Shown: positions 17,185 to 26,736 of the stretch, piece after piece
How positions within the stretch are numbered: the stretch's first letter is position 1
Layout: every line of letters begins with the position of its first letter
NCBI GenBank assembly: GCA_964526295.1
Contig: CAZGKW010000003.1
Location: 62,001-126,000 of the forward strand
Source: CAZGKW01 sp964526295
GTDB taxonomy: Bacteria > Planctomycetota > Phycisphaerae > FEN-1346
Direction of reading: 5' to 3'
Length of the DNA stretch: 64,000 nucleotides
Made by a program: the position numbers and the translations under genes
The notes under the pieces: model-generated
Told to the model about the DNA's origin: nothing
Database searches by the model: none
Seen by the model: the letters and a program-made list of their open reading frames with translations, nothing else

Positions 17185-19401
17185 TCACGTGTCCTCTCGG
17201 CCGCGGGCCTTGACGGCCGCGACGCGCTCGGCGAACTGCTCCGTCTCGGCGCGGACCTGCTTGACGAAGCTGTTGTCCTCGGCCGACCCGAGGACCGCTT
17301 CCATCTCCTCGGGCGATTCGTAGACCATCGCCCGGAACGGGTCCTCGAAGTCCTTCTTCCGCGTCAGGAAAGTCTGGTCGGCCACGTACTGCTGGATCTC
17401 GACCGCCCGGTCGAGGGCGGCGTGCCACGCCTCGGCCGTCAGGTCGGCCGTCCCTTCGAGCGCCAGCAGCGTCCCCAGGGCGTGCCGGCACTTGTCCTCC
17501 GGGTACCGGGCCCACAGCTCGTCGCAGCGGGCGTGGATGGCGTCCCAGGAGTCGAGGCGGCCGGCCTTGACGTCGGCCTTGAGGGCCTCCAGATCGGGAC
17601 CCTGAACGAGCTGGCCGCCGAGGTTCACCCACCGGGTCTCCCGCGGGCCGCCCAGGGCCTCCTTCATGGCGGCGAGGTCGGCCCCCTGGTGCTCCTCCAT
17701 CCACGCCAGGAGGTTCTTCAGGGCGTAGTAGTGGAGCATGTCGCGGTAGGCGTGGTAGCCCTCGCGGGGCTTGCGGATGACGGTCTTGCGGGCCCCTTTC
17801 TCGATGCCTTCGCCGAGGACTTCGAGCGACGCGACGGCCTCGGCGGGTCCGTCGAGCAGGTCGCGGCCGATGGCGCAGAGGTCCTCGACGCTTCGGCCCT
17901 CGACCGGCTCGCCCTCGGCCCGGAGCGAGGCTCTGCCGACCCACTCTTCCAGCAGGGCCATCCCGCCGAACATCTCCTCGGCCGTGTCGGGCGCGAGGCT
18001 GTCGAACTCGATGTGCTGCACCTTGCGCCGGCGCTTGTCGCGGGCCCCGAACTTCCAGGCGTTTCGCGCAAGAGCGTACATATTATAGAGCCACCAGTAG
18101 CCCGGCATCAGGAGGAGCCGGTCGCGGGCCTCGTCGTCGGAGAGCAGGGCGAACGGCAGGGGGACGTTCAGTTCGGCCGGGTAATCGCCCTTCGCCAGAA
18201 GCAGGAACGAGGCGAATCGGCAGTTGTGCTTCACGCTGACGCACAGGCCGGGCCAGAACCCCCGGCCGGCGTGGATCTCGCCATCGGGGGCCCGGCTGTT
18301 GTGGTTCGACCCGATCGTCGCGCAGGCCGCCAGGTTCGACTGGCCCATCACGAGCGACGCGATGAGGAACGAGTTGTTGTGGTGCTGTTCGTGGGCCGGA
18401 TAGACGAGGTTGTTCAGGATCTCGCAGCACGAGACGGTCGAGTTGTCGCCCAGGTAGGAGTGGATGAGACGGGCCCCGTACTTCAGGTTCGAGTTGTCAC
18501 CGAGGATGAACCGGACGGCCTTGCACCCATAGAAGATGTGGCAGCCGTAGCCAATGATGCCGTTGACCAGCTCGACGCCCTCGCCGATCTGGGAGGGCTC
18601 CTCCTCGCTGGAGTTGATGGTGAGGTTCTTAAGCTTGTTGGCGCCCTTGATGTAGCCGTGGGGGCCGACCTTGACGTCCTTGATGATGCGGGAATTCTTG
18701 ATGACGCAGGCCTCGCCGATCGTGCCGTAGAACCCCCGACGCTTGTCGAAGCCGGCCCGGGTGACCTCGCCCAGCCTCTCGACGAACGCCGGGTCGCCGC
18801 GGAACCGGGCCCACAGAGCGGCGTCGCCCGCGGTCATGCCGTCGAACGGCATGACGGACCGTCCGCCGGCTTCGTTGATGAGGTCGAGCCAGATCCGGAC
18901 GTCCTCGTCCTCGCCCTCCTTGACGCTGCCGTTGCCGAACTTCGCGTGGTTCGTACAGTGGACCTCGTCGACGTTCATCAGGATGACGTGGTCGCCGATG
19001 ATGTAATGGGCAAGGTAGCGGACGTTGTGGATGGCCACGTCGTCGCCGATGTCGCAGGAGATGATGCGGCTGTTGGTCAGGCCGACCGGCACGCGGAGAT
19101 CGTGGTGCTCCAGGTAGACGGCCGCCAGGCGGCCGATCCGCACCAGGCCGTAGAACTCGCAGTTGCGGACGAGGCGCGGGGCGAACTCGTCGGTCACGAG
19201 GACGGTCTCCCAGTCGTCCGCCTCGTTGGCGTTCTTGACGAGCGTCTCGATCTCGTCGGCCCGGAGCTGGCGCCACGCCTCGGGAGGCCTCGGCGACTGC
19301 TCGTTCCGCAGGTAGTGCTCGTCTTTGCCCTCGGGGACGTACGGCGGCTCGATGAAGCCGCGGCCCAGAGAGCCGATCGGCAGCACACTGATCTCACCCA
19401 T
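17185..19401 (-). CDS. DUF4954 protein (left-handed beta-helix)
   Basis: 738 residues from ATG 19401 (MGEISVLPIG), with GGAGGGACC upstream. Repeated short-period segments (IIGDHVILMN, IGEACVIKNSRIIKDVKVGP, ILGDNSNLKYGARLIHSYLGD) are the hexapeptide-type pattern of a left-handed beta-helix, as in sugar nucleotidyl- and acyltransferases. The order of blocks and the conserved ACATIGSNHNSRAPDGEI match the family annotated DUF4954, known from Bacteroidetes and Planctomycetota with no assigned reaction. nagB lies 148 bp upstream on the same strand, so a link to amino-sugar metabolism is plausible but unproven. Confidence 0.88.
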   Translation of the reverse strand: MGEISVLPIGSLGRGFIEPPYVPEGKDEHYLRNEQSPRPPEAWRQLRADEIETLVKNANEADDWETVLVTDEFAPRLVRNCEFYGLVRIGRLAAVYLEHHDLRVPVGLTNSRIISCDIGDDVAIHNVRYLAHYIIGDHVILMNVDEVHCTNHAKFGNGSVKEGEDEDVRIWLDLINEAGGRSVMPFDGMTAGDAALWARFRGDPAFVERLGEVTRAGFDKRRGFYGTIGEACVIKNSRIIKDVKVGPHGYIKGANKLKNLTINSSEEEPSQIGEGVELVNGIIGYGCHIFYGCKAVRFILGDNSNLKYGARLIHSYLGDNSTVSCCEILNNLVYPAHEQHHNNSFLIASLVMGQSNLAACATIGSNHNSRAPDGEIHAGRGFWPGLCVSVKHNCRFASFLLLAKGDYPAELNVPLPFALLSDDEARDRLLLMPGYWWLYNMYALARNAWKFGARDKRRRKVQHIEFDSLAPDTAEEMFGGMALLEEWVGRASLRAEGEPVEGRSVEDLCAIGRDLLDGPAEAVASLEVLGEGIEKGARKTVIRKPREGYHAYRDMLHYYALKNLLAWMEEHQGADLAAMKEALGGPRETRWVNLGGQLVQGPDLEALKADVKAGRLDSWDAIHARCDELWARYPEDKCRHALGTLLALEGTADLTAEAWHAALDRAVEIQQYVADQTFLTRKKDFEDPFRAMVYESPEEMEAVLGSAEDNSFVKQVRAETEQFAERVAAVKARGREDT

Positions 19402-19549
19402 GGTGCGGTCCCTCCTGTCCGTGGGGCGACGGTCTTGCGAACGGGAACGGGCGGCGTCCCGCCGCCGGGCGCAGCACAGGATCTGCCCCCGGCCGGACGC
19501 CGGCCCGGGCCCCCTCGGGTAGACGTGCCCGTTCACTCACGGCCCGGCC

Positions 19550-20320
19550 CTACCACCCCCATGCCGACTGGATCCAGCGGTAGTAATCCTTCATCTTCAG
19601 GTCGGCGGCCGCGTCTTCGGCAACGAACACCTTCGTGTCCGGGTGCCACTGAAGCGCGCTGGCGGTGATCATGCAGGTGACGGGGCCCTCGACGGCCGCC
19701 GCCAGGGCCGGCGCCTTGTTCTTGCCGTTGACGACCATGACGCACCGGCGGGCCTCCAGGACCGTCCCGACGCCCATGGAGATGGCGTGCCGGGGCACGT
19801 CCTCCTTCCGGTCGAAGAAGCGGGCGTTGTCGTCGATCGTCTGCTCGGTCAGGGTCACCATCCGCGTCCGCGACCCCAGGGAGCTGCCCGGCTCGTTGAA
19901 GGCAATGTGACCGTCGGACCCGATGCCGAGGACCTGGAGGTCGATCCCGCCGGCTTCCCTGATGGCCGCCTCGTACCCCTGGCAGAAGGCCTCGTGGTCG
20001 TCCTCCGTGCCGGAGGGCACGTGGACCCGGTCTTCGGGAACGTTGATGCCGTTGAACAGGTTCTCGTGCATGAAGTGCCAGTAGCTCTGGGGGTGGTCCT
20101 TGGCCAGGCCCACGTACTCGTCGAGGTTGAACGTCGTGACCCCGGAGAAGTCGAGCCCCTCCTCCTTGTGCATCCGGGCCAGCTCCTTGTACAGCCCGAC
20201 GGGGGAGGACCCGGTGGCGAACCCCAGGACGGCGTTCGGCTTGGCCCGGACCAGGTCGGCGACCACCCCGGCCGCCTTCGCACTGAGCTCGTCGTACGAC
20301 TCACAGATGATGATGTCCAT
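19550..20320 (-). CDS. nagB: Glucosamine-6-phosphate deaminase
   Basis: 256 residues from ATG 20320 with AGGAGG nine bases upstream. Converts glucosamine-6-phosphate to fructose-6-phosphate and ammonia. Diagnostic segments are VLGFATGSSPVGLY, TFNLDEYVGL, SYWHFMHENLF and LGIGSDGHIAFNEPG, the last holding catalytic Asp and His. The allosteric C-terminal tail of E. coli NagB seems reduced. Cytoplasmic. It is followed by the DUF4954 gene on the same strand; nagA is not in the window. Confidence 0.95.
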   Translation of the reverse strand: MDIIICESYDELSAKAAGVVADLVRAKPNAVLGFATGSSPVGLYKELARMHKEEGLDFSGVTTFNLDEYVGLAKDHPQSYWHFMHENLFNGINVPEDRVHVPSGTEDDHEAFCQGYEAAIREAGGIDLQVLGIGSDGHIAFNEPGSSLGSRTRMVTLTEQTIDDNARFFDRKEDVPRHAISMGVGTVLEARRCVMVVNGKNKAPALAAAVEGPVTCMITASALQWHPDTKVFVAEDAAADLKMKDYYRWIQSAWGW

Positions 20321-20505
20321 CGGTCGTGCCTCCTCTTGCGTGGGCGGTGTGTGCTCTTGCGTGTAGGGACCGCGCGGCCGCCCTTGGCCCGGCCCGGTGC
20401 GGCGGATTGTAGCCCCCGGCTGAAGCGACGCAACCGGTTTTCGTGCAAGCGCGCAGACCGGGCGGCGGCGCTGCCAAAAGGACCCCGGGCGAGGTCGACG
20501 CGGGC

Positions 20506-22701
20506 CTACTCCCGGTACGGCTTGACGTGACGGGAAACGCCCAGCCGCGGCGCCTCCAGCTTCATCGGCCGGACCTCGCACCTGGGGCCACGCGTTCTGG
20601 AAAACCAGTCGACTTCGCGCTGGAAAGGGTCGCGTGCGCGGGCCAGCTCGCCGGGCATCTCGTCGCCGCGTTCCTTGAAGCGGGCCTCGACCTTCCGCCA
20701 GAAGGCCCGCACGTCGGCCGGGCGCGAGGCGGGGTTCCAGTCGTAGGGCACGCTCGGATCGCCGATGGCGTAGAGGTGGCCCGTGGTCCGGATGAACAGA
20801 CGGTTCCCGGACGCGAACACGGCGCTATCCGTGTGCAGGGAGTGCGTGACCTTGCCGTAGGCCTTCCCGGCATAGCAGGGCAGCGCATAGAGTTCGGGCG
20901 CCAGACGTTCCATGGCCGGCATCCGAGGCCAGTCGTCGCCGCCGAGGAGATTGCGGTCGCTGAGGACCTTCGGGGCCGACGGGTCGCTCATGTCGCAGGT
21001 GGTGAAGCGGGCGGTGCACAGGCCGTCGGCCCGACGCTCGGCCCAGCTCGACAGCATCCCATCGCGGGTGTTGAACCGGTTGCCCGGGTACGCCCACAGC
21101 AGGACGTTCCCGGCGAGGATGTTCGACAGGCCGCCAATGCCCCCGCCTCGCTTGCCGGGCACCAGCACCTTTCCCGTCCGGGCCTCCACGACGTTGGCCG
21201 CGCGGGACTGAATGACCGCGTAGTCCGGCGTCGCCACCTGTGCGTGGTAGCTCGGCGAGCTGCGGTCGCCGAGGTCGTAGAGTTTCTCGGTGCGGACCTC
21301 GTCGCGGCTGACCATCGTCAGCCGGTAGGCGGCGAACGGGGTGGCCATGTTGTCGCCGCAGGCCGAGCGGTAGACGACGTCGCCCGAGTTGAAGACAGAC
21401 GGGCCGCCCGACGGGCCGCGGTCGTATTCCCATGGCAGGAAGCCGACCTCCTTGCCGTCGACGGCCCGGATGATGTTGCAGAGCGTCGTGACGACGACGT
21501 CCATCGTCTCGCCGCCGCTGTCCAGGAGGCGGACGATCTTGTGCGACCCGACGTAATAGCCGCCCTTGCCGCCCTCGATGCGGGAGCTGCGGGTCGGCGT
21601 CTCCCACAGGACCTCTCCGGTGTGCTTGTCGAGGCCCCGGAGGCTCTCGGCGCCGTTGTGCATGTCGACGTAAACGTCGCCCGCCAGGAGGCCCGACTGG
21701 CACTGCGTCCGGTTGCCGCTCGTGTCCTCGAACCGTCGCCCCCAGATCGTCCGGCCGTCGAGGTCGACGCAGATCACCTGCCCGTAGCCGAAGGCGGCAT
21801 AGACGTAGCGGCCGTCCGAGATGGGGGCGTTCATGCAGGTGCCGAGCATGTGGCCCCACTCCAGGCCCATGCGGACCTTCGGCTCGGCGAGGGCGTGGAT
21901 GCGGTCTTCGATGGCCGAGTGCAGGGCCATGAGCCGTTTCTTGTCGGCTTTTGGCTTGCCTTCCCCGCCGAGCGTCGCGATGTGGGCCTTGAGCTCGGCC
22001 AGGGTCGTCTCGGCGGGCGTCCGCCAGTCCGTCCCGGGGTCGAGCCGCTCGAGTTCCGCCAGGAGCCGCGGCAGGACGTTCCGCTCGAGGGGGGGCAGGA
22101 TCTTCGCCCACTCCTCGGCGGGCACGATCGCGTGCACGGTGCTGCTGCTGGTCATCGCCGGAAAGTACGGCAGGCCCTCGCGCCAGACGTCGTGCATGGC
22201 CCGGAGCTTCGCCGCCAAGGCCGGCTCGACGCCGGCGCACGCCAACGGGTTGGCCGTCACCGTCCACAGGACCTCTCCTGTGCGGGCGTCGCAGCAGACG
22301 AGCTGGTACGGCTCGGCCAATGTGAAGACGCGGTCGCCGACGACGATCGGCTGGGTGTTGGCCCAGGAGGGCATCTCGGTCTTCCAGACGATGTTCTTCG
22401 ACCGGCGGTCTGCGAAGCCCCAGTAGGTGGCCTTGATCATCTTCTTGCCCCACCGATCGAGCTGCTCCCGCTCGACCTCGACCGGGGTGCCCTCCCACCA
22501 CTCCGTCACCGGCGTCGCGCCGGGGAAGTAGCCGTTGCCGTCGCCCATGAAGCCGACCGGTCGCTCCTCGGACGGATAGAAATCCCGGTGACCGAGAGGG
22601 ACGGGCGCAGCCGCCTCGGCCCGACCGAGGTCGACACGGGCTGCCAGGAACACGAAAGCGCCCAGGCCAGCCAGAAGGGGGACGGCAACCTCGCGATGCA
22701 T
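20506..22701 (-). CDS. PQQ-like beta-propeller exported protein
   Basis: 731 residues from ATG 22701. The start is uncertain: GAGGAG at about 22720-22725 would better suit an in-frame TTG at 22713. The N-terminus is a signal peptide (HREVAVPLLAGLGAFVFLAA). Propeller blades include YQLVCCDARTGEVLWTV, GQVICVDLDGRTIWGRR and GLDKHTGEVLWETPTR. An inserted helical segment (about residues 150-250, LPRLLAELERLDPG) interrupts the propeller. No PQQ-dependent dehydrogenase active-site signature is visible, so this is probably a binding or scaffold protein rather than an alcohol dehydrogenase. Confidence 0.82.
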   Translation of the reverse strand: MHREVAVPLLAGLGAFVFLAARVDLGRAEAAAPVPLGHRDFYPSEERPVGFMGDGNGYFPGATPVTEWWEGTPVEVEREQLDRWGKKMIKATYWGFADRRSKNIVWKTEMPSWANTQPIVVGDRVFTLAEPYQLVCCDARTGEVLWTVTANPLACAGVEPALAAKLRAMHDVWREGLPYFPAMTSSSTVHAIVPAEEWAKILPPLERNVLPRLLAELERLDPGTDWRTPAETTLAELKAHIATLGGEGKPKADKKRLMALHSAIEDRIHALAEPKVRMGLEWGHMLGTCMNAPISDGRYVYAAFGYGQVICVDLDGRTIWGRRFEDTSGNRTQCQSGLLAGDVYVDMHNGAESLRGLDKHTGEVLWETPTRSSRIEGGKGGYYVGSHKIVRLLDSGGETMDVVVTTLCNIIRAVDGKEVGFLPWEYDRGPSGGPSVFNSGDVVYRSACGDNMATPFAAYRLTMVSRDEVRTEKLYDLGDRSSPSYHAQVATPDYAVIQSRAANVVEARTGKVLVPGKRGGGIGGLSNILAGNVLLWAYPGNRFNTRDGMLSSWAERRADGLCTARFTTCDMSDPSAPKVLSDRNLLGGDDWPRMPAMERLAPELYALPCYAGKAYGKVTHSLHTDSAVFASGNRLFIRTTGHLYAIGDPSVPYDWNPASRPADVRAFWRKVEARFKERGDEMPGELARARDPFQREVDWFSRTRGPRCEVRPMKLEAPRLGVSRHVKPYRE

Positions 22702-22862
22702 CAAAGGTCCCAAACACAATCTCCTCACCCCACGTCCGGGCTTGCCACCGCCTTCCGGGCGGCGCGGACACCGGCATCCACCCTCTTAAGCCCGCCCCGG
22801 ATGGCGGCGGGCCGCAGGAACCTGCCGAGCCACGAGTGTCGGCTTCACGTCGACGGGAGGGG

Positions 22863-24821
22863 TCAGCGCCGCTTCTGGAAGAGGACTGTCACGGGACGGG
22901 AGATCTCGCGGATCCCGTCGACGGTCGTGATGGCGTAGATCGCGTGCAGGCCGGGCGGGAGGGCCCCGAGCGTCACCCGGTAGGGGCTGCCGTGGACCTT
23001 CAGGACCTCCAGCTTCTCAAGGCCCGCGTAGTACTCCACCTTCAGGTCGTCTCCGAGGGGCCCTGAGGCGACCAGCTCCCACGGCACGCCGGCCTCCATG
23101 TAGGAGTTGTGCCAGCCGTGCGGCCGGCGCCCGCCGTAGGTGGGCCGGCCCTCGAACATGGGGAAGTGGATCACCGTCCGCGGGTCGAACGAGACGAACG
23201 CCTGCCAGATGCGGGCGGTCAGCTCGGTCGGCAGCCACACCAGCCGCTTTGAGTCGCCCTTGTAGTCCTTGACCGGGACGACTTCGGGGAAGCTCGTCTC
23301 CCACGTCTCGGCCAGGCCGAACCAGCCGTCCTCCTCCCGCAGGGCCTTCAGGTTCGGCCCCTTGGCGTAGTCGTGCTTCTCGGGCAGACGCAGGCGGAGA
23401 CACTCGAGGAAGTAGGGGTAGATGATCGCGTCGGCCTTGTGCTGGCGATGGGCGACCATCCACATCGGCCCGTTGGCCCACAGGGCGCCCTTCTCGCGGA
23501 GCCGGGGCATCGTCTCGTTCGCCGTCCGAAGGTGCACCCCGTCGCGCGACCCGTAGACGTGCAGGTGCGGCGTCCGGAGGACGGCCTCGTCCGCCGTCTT
23601 AGCGCCGGCCATGCCGATGACGACCGGGGCACTCGCCACGCACTGCTCGGGGTAGAGGGCGGCCGCCTGGGCCGAGTAGCCCCCGGCGAACGACGCCCCC
23701 GTGACGACGAACGGCAGGTTCGGCAGCTCGCGGATGCCGGTCGCCTCGGCAAGGGCCCGGAGGGCCTGCCTGTACTGCTTCGGGTGGAACGCCCCGCCGA
23801 CGCGGACGAGGCCACAATGGGCCAGTATCTGGTTGAACGGCCGGATGCCCTTCACCTCGTACGTCCCTTCCCAGCCTTCCATACCTTTGGGCCGGCGAAG
23901 GCTCCCTTTGCCCTCCTCAAAGGCGAGTTGCGTCCCGTCGGCCAGCCCGACCTCCTTCGACCCGGCCGACCAGAGGATCGCGCGGACCTTCGAGCGGTCG
24001 TACCCCTTGGGCATCAGGACGAACGGAGAGATCTCGTCGTCGTCGACCTTGGTGCGGGCGAGGGTCATCTCATACGGGCCGACCGGCGGATGGTACTCCT
24101 GGTACGCATCGCGGGTCTCGACTCGCCCGACTCCTTCGCCCACGGTGAAGCTGAGATGGTCGTAGACGACGGGCGTCTGTCGGCCGCTCCCGCCGGCCGT
24201 CGCCATGACGCCCACCCAGACCGTCTGGGCGAGGACGACCTGGCGGTGCCGGTCGACGGGGACCCACGTCCGGCCGTCCTCGCTGAGGTCGGCGTCGACG
24301 AATGGGTAGCGCCGCCTGAGGCGGAGCCAGAAACCGTCCGTGAGCGTCATCTTGGGGTTCGTCGCGGCCAGGAAGCACCGCCGGGCCCCGTCGTGGTCGC
24401 TCGGGGCGACGTGGTAGCGCATGAACCACTGGATGCAGCGGTTGCCCGAGTAGCCGTCGTAGCGGACGTTGAAGCACTTGTCGGTGCCGCTGAGCCCGTC
24501 GCGGACCGTCACGCCGTACTTCGGGTTCGGCGTGCCGGACGGGGCCTTCACCACCCGGGCAACGAAGGTGAAGTTCGACGCGTCGGTCCGGAAGCCCGCG
24601 AAGGTGGCCTCGTCGCGGCCCATGTAGGCCTCGCGGCCGGTGGCCTGGAGCGTCAGGGCCCCGCCCTCCCACTGGCCGAGCGACGCCTCGGGCGCCGGCT
24701 CGCGCCCGAGTCTGACGATGGTGACGTCCTCGGGCCCCAGGGTCTCGCCCGCCGCCGGGGCAGCGAACACGCCGGCCGCCGTCAAGACGACGCCAAGAAC
24801 TGACACGTGGACCTTCAGCAT
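22863..24821 (-). CDS. Exported alpha/beta-hydrolase-like protein with N-terminal lectin-like domain
   Basis: 652 residues from ATG 24821, with AGGAG seven bases upstream and a signal peptide (MLKVHVSVLGVVLTAAGVFA). Residues about 30-240 resemble a concanavalin-like jelly-roll (DASNFTFVARVVKA, then FWLRLRRRYPFVDADLSEDG). The C-terminal half has PFVVTGASFAGGYSAQAAAL, a nucleophile-elbow pattern G-x-S-x-x-G, and GMAGAK/HVYGSRDGVH typical of alpha/beta hydrolases. The divergent neighbour at 25061 shares several blocks (such as the pre-nucleophile strand and the RLPEK segment), so the two are probably paralogues. The substrate is unknown, perhaps a carbohydrate ester. Confidence 0.8.
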   Translation of the reverse strand: MLKVHVSVLGVVLTAAGVFAAPAAGETLGPEDVTIVRLGREPAPEASLGQWEGGALTLQATGREAYMGRDEATFAGFRTDASNFTFVARVVKAPSGTPNPKYGVTVRDGLSGTDKCFNVRYDGYSGNRCIQWFMRYHVAPSDHDGARRCFLAATNPKMTLTDGFWLRLRRRYPFVDADLSEDGRTWVPVDRHRQVVLAQTVWVGVMATAGGSGRQTPVVYDHLSFTVGEGVGRVETRDAYQEYHPPVGPYEMTLARTKVDDDEISPFVLMPKGYDRSKVRAILWSAGSKEVGLADGTQLAFEEGKGSLRRPKGMEGWEGTYEVKGIRPFNQILAHCGLVRVGGAFHPKQYRQALRALAEATGIRELPNLPFVVTGASFAGGYSAQAAALYPEQCVASAPVVIGMAGAKTADEAVLRTPHLHVYGSRDGVHLRTANETMPRLREKGALWANGPMWMVAHRQHKADAIIYPYFLECLRLRLPEKHDYAKGPNLKALREEDGWFGLAETWETSFPEVVPVKDYKGDSKRLVWLPTELTARIWQAFVSFDPRTVIHFPMFEGRPTYGGRRPHGWHNSYMEAGVPWELVASGPLGDDLKVEYYAGLEKLEVLKVHGSPYRVTLGALPPGLHAIYAITTVDGIREISRPVTVLFQKRR

Positions 24822-24956
24822 CCGCTGCTCCTGCCCTCTGTCCCCTTCGGGGCCCCGCCGCCGAAGCCGACCCGCCCCGCTCCGAGGCGGCAGTCCATTC
24901 CACTGACAAACTGCTTCCTTCTCAGCGTACCCACCGCGGCACGGTGGGGAAAGGGG

Positions 24957-24984
24957 TTGTCCGCGGCCCCGACGCGGGTAGAAT
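24957..24984 (+). promoter_or_regulatory. Candidate promoter of the plus-strand hydrolase
   Basis: TTGTCC and TAGAAT spaced 16 bp in the divergent region, ending 76 bp before the start at 25061. Confidence 0.4.
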
Positions 24985-25060
24985 CGGCGTGGAGACACCG
25001 GCGTCCATGAAGAAGCGATGGCGGGGGCCATACGGACCTGGCAGGCGAGGGAGCATGCTG

Positions 25061-26341
25061 ATGCGGACCGAGAGACCCAGGGCAGCGTGCGGTGTGTGGG
25101 CGATGCTGACAGGGGCGGCGGCACTGGGCGTGATGGTCATTCTGGCGGGCGGGACGGCCGCCGATGCGGCCAAAGACGGGGCCATCGTGGAAGCCCTGGC
25201 CGAGCCGCCGCATTGGCCGATCGGGATGCGGCTCTCGGACGAGATGGTCGGCGAACGGGCCGCCAGGAAGAAAGAACGCGGGGCCGACGTCCTGATCTGG
25301 ACGCCGCCGGGCGTCAAGCACATCCGGGCCATGATGCTCGTCCCGAACAACACCGACTCGAAGAACTTCCACGAGCACGAGCCGCTGCGGAAGGTCGCCG
25401 CGCAGCACCAGGTCGGCATCGTCTACCTCCGGGCGTTCTACACCGGCATCGAATACCACCACAAGAAACCGGTCGAGACGCCGCCCGCCGCGCCGGGCAA
25501 CATCCTGAAGCTGCTGGACCTCATCGCGGCCGAGACGGATGTGCCGGAGTTCCGCCACGCCCCGTGGATCACCTTCGGCAAGAGCTCCCGCGGCGAGTTC
25601 CCCTTCCGCATGGGCTGGATCTATCCCGACCGGACCATCGCAGGGATCACCTACCACGGCGAGACCCCCACCTGGCCCATCCCGAAGTACGCCGCCGAGC
25701 AGGACCAGACCATCCTGTACGTCTGCGCGAACGGCCAGGAGGAATGGTCGGGCACGTGGTACCGCCACGTCCGGCCCAGCCTCCTGAACTACCGGGCCAA
25801 CACCCCCTGGCTGGGGCACCAGGTGGTGGCCCACGGCGTCGGGCACGGCAGCTACGTCGACGTCCACGGCAGCACGGGATGGGGCCAGCCCGTGCCGGAG
25901 GGCAAGATGAGCGTCATCCGCATCTGGGACTATCTGACGCTGTTCGTCGACAAGGCCCTCGCACTTCGCCTGCCCGAGAAGGGCCATCCCACCAGCGGCC
26001 CGCTGAAGCTGCGGCAGGTGGACCCGGCGTCGGGGTACCTTATCCACCCGCGGGCGGTGGAGGAGCTGCTCGGCATGAAGTGGCACGCCTTCCGCTACTC
26101 CGGCAGCGAGTACCAGATCATCCCCTGGCCGGAGGAGAAGCATCCCGTCATCGACACCGAGCAGGGGACCGTGGACCCGGCCCTGCTGGTCCGCCGGGCC
26201 GCCGACGTGCCGAAGGACGAGCGGGAGAAGATGTTCTGGGTCGCCGACCGGGAGCAGGCCGCGGCGTGGCTCGCGCTGCACGACGTCCACGGCCGCGGCA
26301 AGGGCCTCCTGCCCAAGGCGGCGACGGCCTTGTCGCCCTGA
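25061..26341 (+). CDS. Exported alpha/beta-hydrolase-like protein
   Basis: 426 residues. The ATG at 25061 has GGGAG seven bases upstream; in-frame ATGs at 25007 and 25055 are worse placed. A signal peptide covers about residues 1-35 (VWAMLTGAAALGVMVILAGG, then TAADA). The hydrolase core includes IRAMMLVPNN, VGIVYLRAFYTG and WITFGKSSRGEFPFRMG, where Ser lies in a G-x-S-x-x-G elbow as in the divergent neighbour. The His candidate is in QVVAHGVGHGSYVD. It lacks the lectin-like domain of the neighbour. Substrate unknown. Confidence 0.78.
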   Translation: MRTERPRAACGVWAMLTGAAALGVMVILAGGTAADAAKDGAIVEALAEPPHWPIGMRLSDEMVGERAARKKERGADVLIWTPPGVKHIRAMMLVPNNTDSKNFHEHEPLRKVAAQHQVGIVYLRAFYTGIEYHHKKPVETPPAAPGNILKLLDLIAAETDVPEFRHAPWITFGKSSRGEFPFRMGWIYPDRTIAGITYHGETPTWPIPKYAAEQDQTILYVCANGQEEWSGTWYRHVRPSLLNYRANTPWLGHQVVAHGVGHGSYVDVHGSTGWGQPVPEGKMSVIRIWDYLTLFVDKALALRLPEKGHPTSGPLKLRQVDPASGYLIHPRAVEELLGMKWHAFRYSGSEYQIIPWPEEKHPVIDTEQGTVDPALLVRRAADVPKDEREKMFWVADREQAAAWLALHDVHGRGKGLLPKAATALSP

Positions 26342-26426
26342 CGGACCGGTCGCCGCGCGCGCCGCTTGTGCGGCTTGGTGGCCCACTCGCGGGTCGGTCC
26401 CGGTGAGGCGCCGCGGCATAAGCCGC

Positions 26427-26455
26427 TTGACTTGCGGGCGGATTGGATGTACTTT
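26427..26455 (+). promoter_or_regulatory. Candidate promoter for a short transcript or leader
   Basis: TTGACT and TACTTT separated by 17 bp. The -35 matches well, the -10 only moderately. Confidence 0.35.
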
Positions 26456-26542
26456 ATGGGCATAGTGGGGCTTCTTGTCGGCTTTTAAGGGGGGTCGACA
26501 GAGGCTCCTGGACCTGAAGAGATAATGCGGCAGTCGCTGTAC

Positions 26543-26580
26543 GGCGGCTTCCGGGGGAGTGACCCGGGTGCCGCCTTTTT
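26543..26580 (+). terminator. Intrinsic terminator-like hairpin
   Basis: GGCGGC-TT-CCGGG pairs with CCCGG-GT-GCCGCC around a seven-base loop, followed immediately by TTTTT. It lies 200 bp after the hydrolase gene and 157 bp before the PEP-CTERM gene. Confidence 0.7.
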
Positions 26581-26736
26581 CTTTGCGCCGTGCCGGAGCC
26601 CGAACGCGACAGTTCGGGGGGGCCGGCCGACGGAGCGCATCCGGAGAACGGCCGCCGGGGAGGCGGTCGATCAGGGATTGGCGTAGGCCATTCGGGCATG
26701 TCCAAGGGGGCTCGCCCACAGGTGAGGAGGGGTACC

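Larger units (their letters stand above)
26342..26736. other. 395-bp gap with promoter- and terminator-like signals
   Basis: No protein gene is credible here. The gap holds a TTGACT/TACTTT promoter-like pair (26427-26455) and a strong hairpin with a T-run (26543-26580), enclosing about 120 bp. A stretch at about 26448-26510 resembles 43801-43862 near a transposase fragment. Confidence 0.5.
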
